Of a stretch of DNA of 64,000 nt, positions 30,835 to 39,586 are shown piece by piece. The translations under genes were made by a program, and so were the position numbers. A model generated the notes under the pieces. That model did not search any database. It was given only the letters and a program-made list of their open reading frames with translations, and was not told the DNA's origin. This DNA is from Phenylobacterium sp. GTDB lineage: Bacteria; Pseudomonadota; Alphaproteobacteria; Caulobacterales; Caulobacteraceae. Each line of letters opens with the position of its first letter. The stretch's first letter is position 1. Location: NCBI RefSeq assembly GCF_013822795.1, contig NZ_PNLB01000016.1:1-64000 (forward strand), given 5' to 3'.

Positions 30835-31350
30835 ATGCGCGCCCTGATCCTCGCCTTCCTCCTGCTGACCGCCGGCTCGGCCTCGGCCCAGGAGTTTCCG
30901 CTTCGCCTTCCCTCGCCCGGCGGCGAGGTGATCCTGCCCAGCGCCGGCGCCAAGAAGGCGCATGACGAGTGGCGCTACGCCGCCGCCCGGCGGGCCGGCG
31001 ACACGCTCTATGTCTCCGGCGTAGTGGTGTTCCGCGCGCCCGGCGAAGGCAATGACGCCGCCGCCTTCAAGGCCCAGGCGCGGCGCGGCTTCGAGCAGCT
31101 AAAGAAGACCTTGACCGCCTCGGGCGCGACCTTCGCCGACGTGGCGATGATCAACTCGTTCCACGTCTGGGACGGGCCCAACTTCGCCGGGACCAAGGAC
31201 CAGCAGTTCGCCGCCTTCGAGCAGGTGGTCGGCGAATACTTGAAGGCGCCCTATCCAGCCTGGACCGCGGTTGGTACGACCGGGCTCCTCGGTGAGACCG
31301 GACTCGTAGAAGTCCAGCTCATCGTCCATTCGCCGGCGAGGAAACCGTGA
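30835..31350 (+). CDS. Exported RidA family protein (second copy, divergent active site)
   Basis: 171 residues with a clear Sec signal peptide (MRALILAFLLLTAGSASAQ). The RidA-type domain follows, with TLYVSGVVVF, FEQLKKTLTASGATFADVA and a C-terminal VEVQLIVHS. At the position of the catalytic RidA arginine the sequence reads YPAWTAVG, with Trp instead of Arg. It may therefore lack imine-deaminase activity or bind another ligand. Its end overlaps the D-threonine-aldolase-like gene by 4 bases. Confidence 0.83.
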   Translation: MRALILAFLLLTAGSASAQEFPLRLPSPGGEVILPSAGAKKAHDEWRYAAARRAGDTLYVSGVVVFRAPGEGNDAAAFKAQARRGFEQLKKTLTASGATFADVAMINSFHVWDGPNFAGTKDQQFAAFEQVVGEYLKAPYPAWTAVGTTGLLGETGLVEVQLIVHSPARKP

Positions 31351-32546
31351 CCGACACCCTGGGCCCCCTGCTCTCGTTCCAACCTCCCGTGACGCCGGCC
31401 CTGGTCGTGCGCCGCTCCGCCCTCGAGGCGAACCTGGCGACGATGCAATCCGCATGCAGCGCCGCCGGCGTCGCGCTGCGGGCCCACGGCAAGATGCACA
31501 AATGCACGACGCTGGGCCGCCGGCAGGTCGAGCTGGGCGCGGTCGGGCTTTGCTGCCAGACGGTCGGCGAGGCGCAGGCCTATGCCGCCGCCGGCGTCAG
31601 CGACCTGCTGATCACCTCGCCGCCGGCCCCCTGGGGCGCGGAGAAGATCGCCGCCATCGCCAAGTCTGGCGTCAACATCGCGGTCGTCGCCGACGACGCC
31701 GAGCAGATCGCGCGGCTGGGCGCGGCGGCGCAAGGCGCCGGAACCACCGTCGGCCTGGTGGTCGACATCGACCTGGGCACCCACCGCACCGGCGTGCCGC
31801 CCGAGCAGGTCGCCGCCCTCGCCCGCCTGGCCAGCCAGACGCCGGGCCTGCGCTATCGCGGGATCCAGGCCTATCTCGGCCACCTGCAGCACCTGGCCGA
31901 CCTGGAGGCGCGGCGCGGCGCCTGCCAGGTGACGCGCCAGCGGCTGGGCGCGCTGGTCGGCGAGTTGACCGAAGCTGGGCTGAAGCCCGAGTTGGTCACC
32001 GGCGGCGGCACCGGCACCTATGTCGAGGACCTGGCCAGCGGCGTGTTCAACGAGATCCAGGCCGGCTCCTACGTGTTCATGGACGTCGAGTACGAGGATT
32101 GCGGCGCCATCGACGGCCAGGCCTGGCCGTTCGCCCAAGCGCTGTTCATCGCCACCAGCGTGGTCTCGGCCCGCCACAAGACCCACGTGGTCTGCGACTC
32201 AGGCTTGAAGGCGCACTCGGTCGACGGCCCGCCGGCCCGCGTCGTAGCTGGAGCGGCGCAGGGAACCCGCTGGCGGCCGATGGGCGACGAGCACGCGGCT
32301 CTGTTCCATCCGGCGATGATGGGGGCAGTCAAGGCGGCCGGGGCCGACTTCGCCGGCGGAATCACCGCCGTCGACGAGGACGCGTCGATCGCCTGGCCGG
32401 CCGATGCGCCAAAGGTCGGCGACGTGGTCTGGCTGCAGCCCGGACACATCGACCCGACCATCAACCTCTATGACGCGCTGATCGTCGTGGATGAGGACGG
32501 GTCGTCGGAAACCTGGCCGGTGGACGCGCGGCGCAGTTCACGCTGA
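31347..32546 (+). CDS. D-threonine aldolase / D-3-hydroxyaspartate aldolase-like PLP enzyme
   Basis: 399 residues with an alanine-racemase-type N-terminal barrel. The PLP lysine is Lys49 in RAHGKMHK (family pattern R-P-H-x-K-x-H-K). The C-terminal D-serine-dehydratase-like domain has the metal site PGHIDPTINLYD with its His and Asp. These fold-type III enzymes cleave D-threonine or beta-hydroxy-D-amino acids to glycine and an aldehyde. No signal peptide is visible. It is translationally coupled (4-base overlap) to the second RidA gene. Confidence 0.88.
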   Translation: MTDTLGPLLSFQPPVTPALVVRRSALEANLATMQSACSAAGVALRAHGKMHKCTTLGRRQVELGAVGLCCQTVGEAQAYAAAGVSDLLITSPPAPWGAEKIAAIAKSGVNIAVVADDAEQIARLGAAAQGAGTTVGLVVDIDLGTHRTGVPPEQVAALARLASQTPGLRYRGIQAYLGHLQHLADLEARRGACQVTRQRLGALVGELTEAGLKPELVTGGGTGTYVEDLASGVFNEIQAGSYVFMDVEYEDCGAIDGQAWPFAQALFIATSVVSARHKTHVVCDSGLKAHSVDGPPARVVAGAAQGTRWRPMGDEHAALFHPAMMGAVKAAGADFAGGITAVDEDASIAWPADAPKVGDVVWLQPGHIDPTINLYDALIVVDEDGSSETWPVDARRSSR

Positions 32547-32550
32547 TCGT

Positions 32551-32597
32551 GGCTTTCCCTTCGGGAAGCCGCGTCGTAGTGGGGGGCGACACCCCCC
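32551..32597 (+). terminator. Two short hairpins between the aldolase and formaldehyde dehydrogenase genes
   Basis: GGCTTTCCC with GGGAAGCC (32551-32570, one bulged base) and GGGGGG with CCCCCC (32581-32597, 5-base loop). They fill the short gap between the aldolase stop and the next ATG. No T-run follows, so this could be a weak terminator or an mRNA-stability structure. Confidence 0.3.
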
Positions 32598-32615
32598 GCC
32601 GCCCATGAGGACGCC

Positions 32616-33728
<1,113 letters not shown>

Positions 33729-33747
33729 GAACGCTGGCGCGGCGGGC

Positions 33748-34569
33748 ATGATCGCACTCCTGCTCGCCGCCCAACTGGCCGCCGCCCCGCCGCCGCTGAA
33801 GGTGGCGACCTACGCCTATCCGAAATACGACCGCGCCGCGGCGCTAAAGCCGATGGCCGAGCAGCTGGGCGCGGCGCTGGGGCGCGAAACGCAGATGGTC
33901 CTGCTGGAGACTCCGGACGCCCTGGCCGCCGCGATCGCCGCCGGCGAGGTCGACATCGCCATGACCAACCTCGCCGCCTATCTGGCGGTGCGGCTCGATC
34001 CAAAGGTGCAGGCGGTGGCGGTGCTGGACGTGCCGGCCGCGACCGCCGAGCGCTATCGCGGCGTGCTGGTCGCGCGGCGCGGCGCCGGGGTCGCGGCGAT
34101 GAGCGACCTGCCAGGAACGGCCGCGCGCCTGCGCTATGCCGAGGTGCTGCCCGGCTCGACCTCCGGAGCCCTGGTCCAGGCCGCAGCGCTGCGGCAGGCA
34201 GGCCTGACGCCGGGCCGCTTCAAGGAAGTCCGGCAGGCCGGAACTCACGAGGCGGCGCTAGCCGCGCTGCAGGCTGGAACCGCCGACCTCGCCGCCTTCG
34301 CCGAGGAACCCTGGCGCAAGCTGAAAGCCGAAAACCCGCAGGCCGCCGCCGGCCTGGTGGAACTCTGGCGCTCAGCCCCCCTGCCCGCCGGCCCGGTGGT
34401 CTGCGTCCGCGCCGCGACGACGCCGTGCGACGAGATTGGGGCTGTGTTGCAGGGGGATGGCGCTGCGGCGGCTGAGCTGGCGAAGGGCTGGTCGGAGACC
34501 GAGGGGGCTGTACGGTTTAGGAGCTACGATAGCGCGCTCTACCAGCGATTTGATTTGCCAAACCAATAG
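33748..34569 (+). CDS. PhnD-like phosphate/phosphonate-type periplasmic binding protein
   Basis: 273 residues with a short signal peptide (MIALLLAAQLAAAPP). The PhnD/SsuA-type binding domain shows KVATYAYPKYDRAAALKPMA, a variable loop EVDIAMTNLAAYLAV, and a hinge with VLPGSTSGALVQAAALRQAG. No ABC ATPase or permease gene is nearby, so it may work with a distant transporter or as a signal-sensing binding protein. It starts 19 bases after frmA and may be co-transcribed. Confidence 0.75.
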   Translation: MIALLLAAQLAAAPPPLKVATYAYPKYDRAAALKPMAEQLGAALGRETQMVLLETPDALAAAIAAGEVDIAMTNLAAYLAVRLDPKVQAVAVLDVPAATAERYRGVLVARRGAGVAAMSDLPGTAARLRYAEVLPGSTSGALVQAAALRQAGLTPGRFKEVRQAGTHEAALAALQAGTADLAAFAEEPWRKLKAENPQAAAGLVELWRSAPLPAGPVVCVRAATTPCDEIGAVLQGDGAAAAELAKGWSETEGAVRFRSYDSALYQRFDLPNQ

Positions 34570-34633
34570 CCGACTTCGCTGCTACATCCGCTGAGTTTCG
34601 ACGTTCTGTACGCTGGCTGGCGGCATGGTGGCG

Positions 34634-35764
34634 TTAGAGGGCTCCGGATCGACCGCCAGTGAGCGCCGAGTCTGCGTTCCGATTTCCGTTCTGATCATTG
34701 AGATGTGCGCCCGCGACGCCTGTCAGATGGCCAAAGAGCTTGCCGAAGTCGTTCTCGTGCCACCAATCGATCTGATATCGATCCGGAAACTCGCGTCGGG
34801 CCCGCAGTTGGCCTGCGCTAATGCTGGGCCTTTCTCCCGTTTTGGTTTCCACAAGCAGGCGGCGACTAGAGGCCGGATCAAGAAAAGTGTAGCCGCGAGA
34901 GAGCTTCAAGGTTTTGTGGGTGAAGTTTGGCTGGTCCCAATCCGCGATGCGTTTCGCAATCGAGAGGGCCTCACCGGCCCTTCCTTTCGGATGAGGCGGT
35001 AGTCTCTTGATGTACCGAGTACCGGCACGTTCTCCCAAACTGCCGAGACGCGCACCAGCGGACGCAGTTTTCATTCCGTCAAGCAACGACACTGGTCGCC
35101 CTGCAAAGGCGTCCTGGGCCATGGAGGTAACTAACCCTTCGACAGCCGCTCCCGCGGTAGCTCCCGCTACCTTCGTCAAGGGCCCTGCAACAGTTCCCCC
35201 GACCAGAGCGCCAGCAAGGTCTGCAGGAGATGACCGCTGACCACCCTGACCATCTGCCAAGGCCTGAGCGCCAACGCTTGTGACGCCGCTTCCCCCTATG
35301 AGTGAGATGAGCTCTCGCGGCGTGTTCTGAATGCGAGAGATCTCACCTAGCTCCCGCCCACCACGAAGCGAGTAAAGAAATCGCGGCGCAACGGCCCTGG
35401 CAACTGCAGCGGGCGCTGCAGTTGCCAGGGCGGGCAAAAGGCCCACGGCACCGCCAAGTGAGCTAGCGACTGGGCGCGCCTCCGCCACCGTCCGAGAAAA
35501 CGCAGCCTGCCGCGCGAGGTTTCGCGCATATCGCTCAACGACGCCGCCTTCCCCACCCGCACCTAGGAGGGTCTGCGCACCAGCAATCAGTTTGTCATCC
35601 TGCCCCAGGAAAATCGTACTCTGCGCGGCCTTCAACGCCGCGAACGCCGTCTCGGCGGTAGGCTGAGCACGACTACCACCAGATTGCGAGGGCGCAGCCT
35701 TCGCCGGCGGAGCTTTCTTCGGTGCGGGCGCCTTCTTTGGAACCACCTGCGCGACCACGCGCAT
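34634..35764 (-). CDS. Polymorphic-toxin-like protein with a putative PD-(D/E)xK nuclease C-terminus
   Basis: 376 residues as read from ATG 35764. A Lys/Pro/Ala linker (about 8-30) is followed by a Gly/Ala-rich middle with hydrophobic stretches (about 95-240). The C-terminal domain (about 255-350) starts KGRAGEALSIAKRI and contains YTFLDPASSRRLLVETKTG. Asp296, Glu306-x-Lys308 and Gln319 fit a restriction-endonuclease-like D...E-x-K...Q pattern, and the domain is capped by IDWWHENDFGK. No immunity gene is obvious downstream. Base and codon use are less GC-rich than neighbours. The function is inference; the true start is probably upstream behind a frameshift. Confidence 0.6.
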   Translation of the reverse strand: MRVVAQVVPKKAPAPKKAPPAKAAPSQSGGSRAQPTAETAFAALKAAQSTIFLGQDDKLIAGAQTLLGAGGEGGVVERYARNLARQAAFSRTVAEARPVASSLGGAVGLLPALATAAPAAVARAVAPRFLYSLRGGRELGEISRIQNTPRELISLIGGSGVTSVGAQALADGQGGQRSSPADLAGALVGGTVAGPLTKVAGATAGAAVEGLVTSMAQDAFAGRPVSLLDGMKTASAGARLGSLGERAGTRYIKRLPPHPKGRAGEALSIAKRIADWDQPNFTHKTLKLSRGYTFLDPASSRRLLVETKTGERPSISAGQLRARREFPDRYQIDWWHENDFGKLFGHLTGVAGAHLNDQNGNRNADSALTGGRSGAL

Positions 35765-35967
35765 CGCTTGCCGAGCGATCGCCGGCGGCGTGTTGGGATT
35801 CTGCGCGACCTTTAACAGAGTGGCGGCGCTCTGGGCTGAGAGCCGCCGGCCCGTACTTTCTAGATCACGCTTGAGCGTCGCAACTTGCTCCTGCGCTTCG
35901 CCACGCTTCTACTCACGAAATTGCTGGCAGCGTCCAACGCCGCCGCGGGGTCGAACCGCGTCGCCAT
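35765..35967 (-). pseudogene. Frame-shifted N-terminal part of the toxin-like gene
   Basis: On the minus strand an ATG at 35967 follows AGAGG with 5-base spacing and reads MATRFDPAAALDAASNFVS. The frame then meets stops, but from 35910 onward the frame of the toxin-like gene is open and coding-like (KRGEAQEQVATLKRDLEST, then LSAQSAATLLKVAQNPN) and runs straight into the 35764 ATG. Loss of one base at about 35910/35911 explains the break. It could be a real mutation or a sequence error. Confidence 0.55.
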
Positions 35968-36021
35968 CCAAACCTCTTAGATCAGGAAAATGCGCGGGAC
36001 CGATTTCGCGCAACATCGATA

Positions 36022-36050
36022 TATGTAACCTATGGGCGCATACTTGACAA
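36022..36050 (-). promoter_or_regulatory. Candidate sigma-70-type promoter for the toxin-like gene
   Basis: On the minus strand TTGTCA (36050-36045) is followed after 17 bases by TACATA (36027-36022), about 55 bases upstream of the ATG at 35967. The surrounding 36000-36075 is much more AT-rich than the rest of the window. A plus-strand TTGACA (36044-36049) overlaps it, but I see no good -10 for it. Confidence 0.4.
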
Positions 36051-36103
36051 GAACAAAATAAGAACAAAGATGTGCGCGACAACGGGACAGGGAGGGACCG
36101 TTC

Positions 36104-36889
36104 ATGTGGCTTTTGGTTTTCATTCCTGCCGTGCTCGGCGTGGCGAAGTACCGCTACGCAAGTTACTGGCGGTGGGTGGGCGCGATGTGGCTGTGGCAGG
36201 CCGCCGCCACTTACCTTTTCGCCAGCTATGGAAGTCTGGAGCAGCCAGAACGTGACGGCCTGATCAGTCGCGCGATCCGCCTGATGACGGACGATGGCCC
36301 GCTGTTCGGGCTCTACGGCATCGTCTTCCTGGTCGTGTTCTACGGCGGCGTCGCGTACTTCGTGCGTCATCTGTACGTCGAAGCCAGGCGGCCCAATGAA
36401 GGTGCAATCGCATATGCGTCGAAGGGACGTAAGGCGATTGAATTGACGGCGCTCACGCTTCTGACCGCCGGCCTGCTCTATTCGAACTTCGCCGCGACAC
36501 TGGCCGCCGATGTCGACGCCCCCTCAGCCCCAACCGTCGAGGCGAGGATCGAGCGGGAAATCGCCATGGCGACGCCACTGGTCGCCACGAAGTTAGACGA
36601 CATCACGATCCTGACCGGCGTCCGGGGCGACCAGCAGACACTCACCTACGACTATGAAATCACAACGCCCGCTTTCACGCGGGAGGCGTTCACCGCCTAC
36701 CTCGCCGACGAGAAGCCAGCGGAAGCTTGCGCACACGCCAATACGCGGGGGATCGTGCAAGACGGCGGCGTCGTTCGGTATCGATACAAACTGGCGGCGG
36801 GCGGCGATCCCGTGTCGCTTGAGCTGACAGCCGCGCATTGCGCAGCGCTCGCTTCCGCCCCTCAGAAGAACTCGTCCATCAGCCGGTAG
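36104..36889 (+). CDS. Membrane protein of unknown function
   Basis: 261 residues from the ATG at 36104 with GGAGG 8 bases upstream. About four hydrophobic segments are seen (near 1-13, 24-38, 66-86 and 107-125). A roughly 135-residue C-terminal domain follows, probably periplasmic, with two cysteines (in AEACAHANT and AAHCAALAS). No family is recognised. It is divergent from the toxin-like gene and shares its AT-rich upstream region. Its last 28 bases overlap the convergent kinase gene. Confidence 0.75.
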   Translation: MWLLVFIPAVLGVAKYRYASYWRWVGAMWLWQAAATYLFASYGSLEQPERDGLISRAIRLMTDDGPLFGLYGIVFLVVFYGGVAYFVRHLYVEARRPNEGAIAYASKGRKAIELTALTLLTAGLLYSNFAATLAADVDAPSAPTVEARIEREIAMATPLVATKLDDITILTGVRGDQQTLTYDYEITTPAFTREAFTAYLADEKPAEACAHANTRGIVQDGGVVRYRYKLAAGGDPVSLELTAAHCAALASAPQKNSSISR

Positions 36890-37662
36890 AAGGCGCAGGC
36901 GGCTTCATCGACGGCGTCTAGCGGGTAGCGGTCGCGCAGGATGGCGGCGGCGTCGAGGTGGGGGTGGTTGAACTTCGCCGAGCGCAGGAAGAGGGCGAGG
37001 TCCTGGTAGCGGTCGGCCAGGCCGAAGCGGCCAAGGTCGACCATGCCGACCGGGCGGCCGGGGCTCCAGATGAAGTTCGGCAGGCTGGCGTCGCCGTGGG
37101 TGAGGACTAGGCGCTCGGCCGTCGGGCGCGTGGCGCGGGCGGCGTCGAGGGCCTGGACGGCGGTCCAGCCGAGGCGCTCGGCGTCGAAGTCCTCCTCGTC
37201 GACCAGGCCGGCGGCGACGCGGCGCTCGGCAAGGGCTAACTTGGCGGCAAGACTCATGTCGAAGGGACAATCTGCCGGGTCGAGGGCGTGCAGCCGGGCC
37301 AGCAGGTCGACGGTGGCGGCCAGGGCGTCGGCGGCGTCGTGCGGGGCGACGTGCGAGACCGCCTGGCCGTGCAGGCGTTCGCTGATCAGGCAGTAGCCGC
37401 CCTCGAAGGCGCCGCTCCACACGGTGGCGGCGACGCGCACGCGACCGGCCAGCCAGCGCACGACCTCGCCCTCGCGGGCCAGGGCCTCGGCGCTGCCGGG
37501 ATGGTCGCCGGGGGCGAACTTGACGACGCAGGGACCGACCGTGGCGATCAGGTCGCCCGACTGCCCGTGGCCGACGATCTCGACCGGAGCGCAGCCGCGC
37601 GGCAGGTTCGCGGCCTCCAGCATGCAGAGCACATACTCGTCGGCGGAAGCGACCTCGTTCAT
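36862..37662 (-). CDS. Aminoglycoside phosphotransferase (APH) family kinase
   Basis: 266 residues from the ATG at 37662, preceded by AGGAG. The kinase-like fold shows the catalytic loop LTHGDASLPNFIW (H-G-D-x4-N) and the metal-binding GMVDLGRFGLADRYQDLALF. This is close to the APH(3') arrangement that phosphorylates kanamycin-type aminoglycosides. Many chromosomal homologues have other small-molecule substrates, so resistance is only a possibility. It sits between the toxin-like island and the liu operon. Confidence 0.85.
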   Translation of the reverse strand: MNEVASADEYVLCMLEAANLPRGCAPVEIVGHGQSGDLIATVGPCVVKFAPGDHPGSAEALAREGEVVRWLAGRVRVAATVWSGAFEGGYCLISERLHGQAVSHVAPHDAADALAATVDLLARLHALDPADCPFDMSLAAKLALAERRVAAGLVDEEDFDAERLGWTAVQALDAARATRPTAERLVLTHGDASLPNFIWSPGRPVGMVDLGRFGLADRYQDLALFLRSAKFNHPHLDAAAILRDRYPLDAVDEAACAFYRLMDEFF

Positions 37663-37703
37663 GGCCGCCTCTCCTCGCACGCCAAAGTCTAGGTTCAGTG
37701 GAC

Positions 37704-39584
37704 CTAGGTGGGGATGAGCCTGGCCAATGTCACCCCCTCGCTGACCTGATCGCCCACAGAAACCGACAGGGATTCGACCTGCCCGTCGAAGGGCGCGCTA
37801 AGCGCGTGCTCCATCTTCATGGCTTCGAGGGTCAGGAGGGCCTGGCCGCGTACGACCTTGTCGCCGACCGAAACGGCGACGGCCACCACCTTGCCCGGCA
37901 TCGGCGAGGCGATCGCCCCATCGCCGCCGCCGCCGTGGGCCGCGTCCTTGACCGGTGGGCGCAGGGTGAGGACGAAGGTCTCGCCGGCGTCGAAGACCAC
38001 GATCTCGCCGTCGTCGGTCAGCAGCACGTCGCCCGGCAGATCGTCGCTGGAGAGCGGCGCATCGAAACCCTGGTCGCCGAGATAGAGCCGCATCGCGGCG
38101 GCCGGCGGGGCGTTGAGCCGGAACCCGGTCAGGCCGTCCCAGGGATCGGCGGGGGCGTCCGCTTCGTCCAGGGTGACAGCCATGGCGGCCGAGGCGAGCG
38201 CATGCTCCGACGGCGCCGGCTGGGCGGCCAGCGCCTCGATCCGCGCCTCGATGAAGCCGGTGTCGACGTCGCCCTCGATGAAATCGGGGTGGTCGAGGCA
38301 GCGGGCCAGGAAGCCAGCGTTGGTCTTGACCGGCCAGACCTCGACCTCGCTGCAGGCCTCCGCCAGCAGGTCGCTGGCGCCCTCGCGGGTCGCGGCGTGG
38401 GCGATCAACTTGGCGATCATCGGGTCGTAGAAGGGCGAGACCTCGCCGCCCTCCTCCACGCCGGTGTCCACGCGGACCAGGTCCTCGGGCAGCTTGAAGT
38501 GCTCCAGCGAGCCGATCGAGGGCAGGAAGCCGCCGGCCGGGTTCTCGGCGTAGAGGCGGGCCTCCATGGCGTGGCCGGTCAGCTCGATGTCGTCCTGGGC
38601 CAGGGGCAGCGGCTCGCCGGCGGCGACGCGGATCTGCCACTCGACTAGGTCGACGCCGGTGACCGCCTCGGTGACCGGATGCTCGACCTGCAGGCGGGTG
38701 TTCATTTCCATGAACCAGATGCGGTCGGGCTGCAGGCCGGCGCTGGCGTCGGCGATAAACTCGACGGTGCCGGCGCCGACATAGCCGACGGCCTGGGCGG
38801 CGCGGACGGCGGCCTGGGTCACCGCGGCGCGGGCGGCCTCGCTCATGCCCGGCGCGGGCGCTTCTTCGATGACCTTCTGGTGGCGGCGCTGCAGCGAGCA
38901 GTCGCGTTCGTAGAGGTGGACGACCTGGCCGAGGCTGTCGCCGAACACCTGCACCTCGATGTGGCGCGGACGGGTGACGTAGGTCTCCAGCAGCACCCGG
39001 TCGTCGCCGAACGAGGCGGCGGCCTCGCGCTGGCAGGAGGTCAGGGCCGCGGCGAAGGCGGCCGCGTCGTCGACCTTGCGCATGCCCTTGCCGCCGCCGC
39101 CGGCGACGGCCTTGATCAGCACGGGATAGCCGATCTTGTCGGCCTCGGCCTGGAGCCGCGCGGGGCTCTGGTCCTCACCGAGATAGCCGGGCGTCACCGG
39201 CACGCCGGCGTTGGCCATCAGCGACTTGGCGGCGTCCTTCAGGCCCATGGCGCGGATCGCGGCGGGCGGCGGTCCGATCCAGGTCAGGCCGGCGGCGGCC
39301 ACGGCCTCGGCGAACTCGGCGTTCTCGGAGAGGAAGCCGTAGCCCGGGTGGATGGCGTCAGCGCCGGTGGCCAGGGCCGCGTCGATGATTTTCTCACCGA
39401 CGAGGTAGCTTTCGCGCGCGGGCGCCGGGCCGATCAGCACGGCCTGGTCGGCCATGCGCACGTGCGGGGCGTCGGCGTCGGCCTCGGAGTAGACGGCGAC
39501 GGTGGCCAGGCCCATGGCTTGGGCGGTGCGGAAGACGCGGCAGGCGATTTCGCCGCGATTGGCGACCAGAATGCTGGTGATCAT
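37704..39584 (-). CDS. liuD: Methylcrotonyl-CoA carboxylase, biotin-containing alpha subunit
   Basis: 626 residues. The biotin carboxylase domain (about 1-445) starts MITSILVANRGEIACRVFRT and includes the ATP-grasp loop AVAGGGGKGMRKV and FMEMNTRLQVEHPVTE. A linker precedes the biotin carboxyl-carrier domain with EAMKM (biotinylated Lys590). The start 39584 leaves a 2-base gap to liuB; the longer frame runs inside liuB and is rejected. With LiuB it carboxylates 3-methylcrotonyl-CoA in leucine breakdown; the neighbours fix the substrate. Confidence 0.93.
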   Translation of the reverse strand: MITSILVANRGEIACRVFRTAQAMGLATVAVYSEADADAPHVRMADQAVLIGPAPARESYLVGEKIIDAALATGADAIHPGYGFLSENAEFAEAVAAAGLTWIGPPPAAIRAMGLKDAAKSLMANAGVPVTPGYLGEDQSPARLQAEADKIGYPVLIKAVAGGGGKGMRKVDDAAAFAAALTSCQREAAASFGDDRVLLETYVTRPRHIEVQVFGDSLGQVVHLYERDCSLQRRHQKVIEEAPAPGMSEAARAAVTQAAVRAAQAVGYVGAGTVEFIADASAGLQPDRIWFMEMNTRLQVEHPVTEAVTGVDLVEWQIRVAAGEPLPLAQDDIELTGHAMEARLYAENPAGGFLPSIGSLEHFKLPEDLVRVDTGVEEGGEVSPFYDPMIAKLIAHAATREGASDLLAEACSEVEVWPVKTNAGFLARCLDHPDFIEGDVDTGFIEARIEALAAQPAPSEHALASAAMAVTLDEADAPADPWDGLTGFRLNAPPAAAMRLYLGDQGFDAPLSSDDLPGDVLLTDDGEIVVFDAGETFVLTLRPPVKDAAHGGGGDGAIASPMPGKVVAVAVSVGDKVVRGQALLTLEAMKMEHALSAPFDGQVESLSVSVGDQVSEGVTLARLIPT

Positions 39585-39586
39585 GG

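Noticed and set aside
34625..35002. 125-codon plus-strand frame in the AT-richer island, considered as an immunity gene
   Set aside because: It lies antisense within the toxin-like gene's conserved-looking C-terminal domain and has no ribosome-binding site.
36044..36072. TTGACA on the plus strand as promoter of the membrane protein
   Set aside because: The -35 box is perfect but the region 16-18 bases downstream (AAAGAT) is a poor -10.
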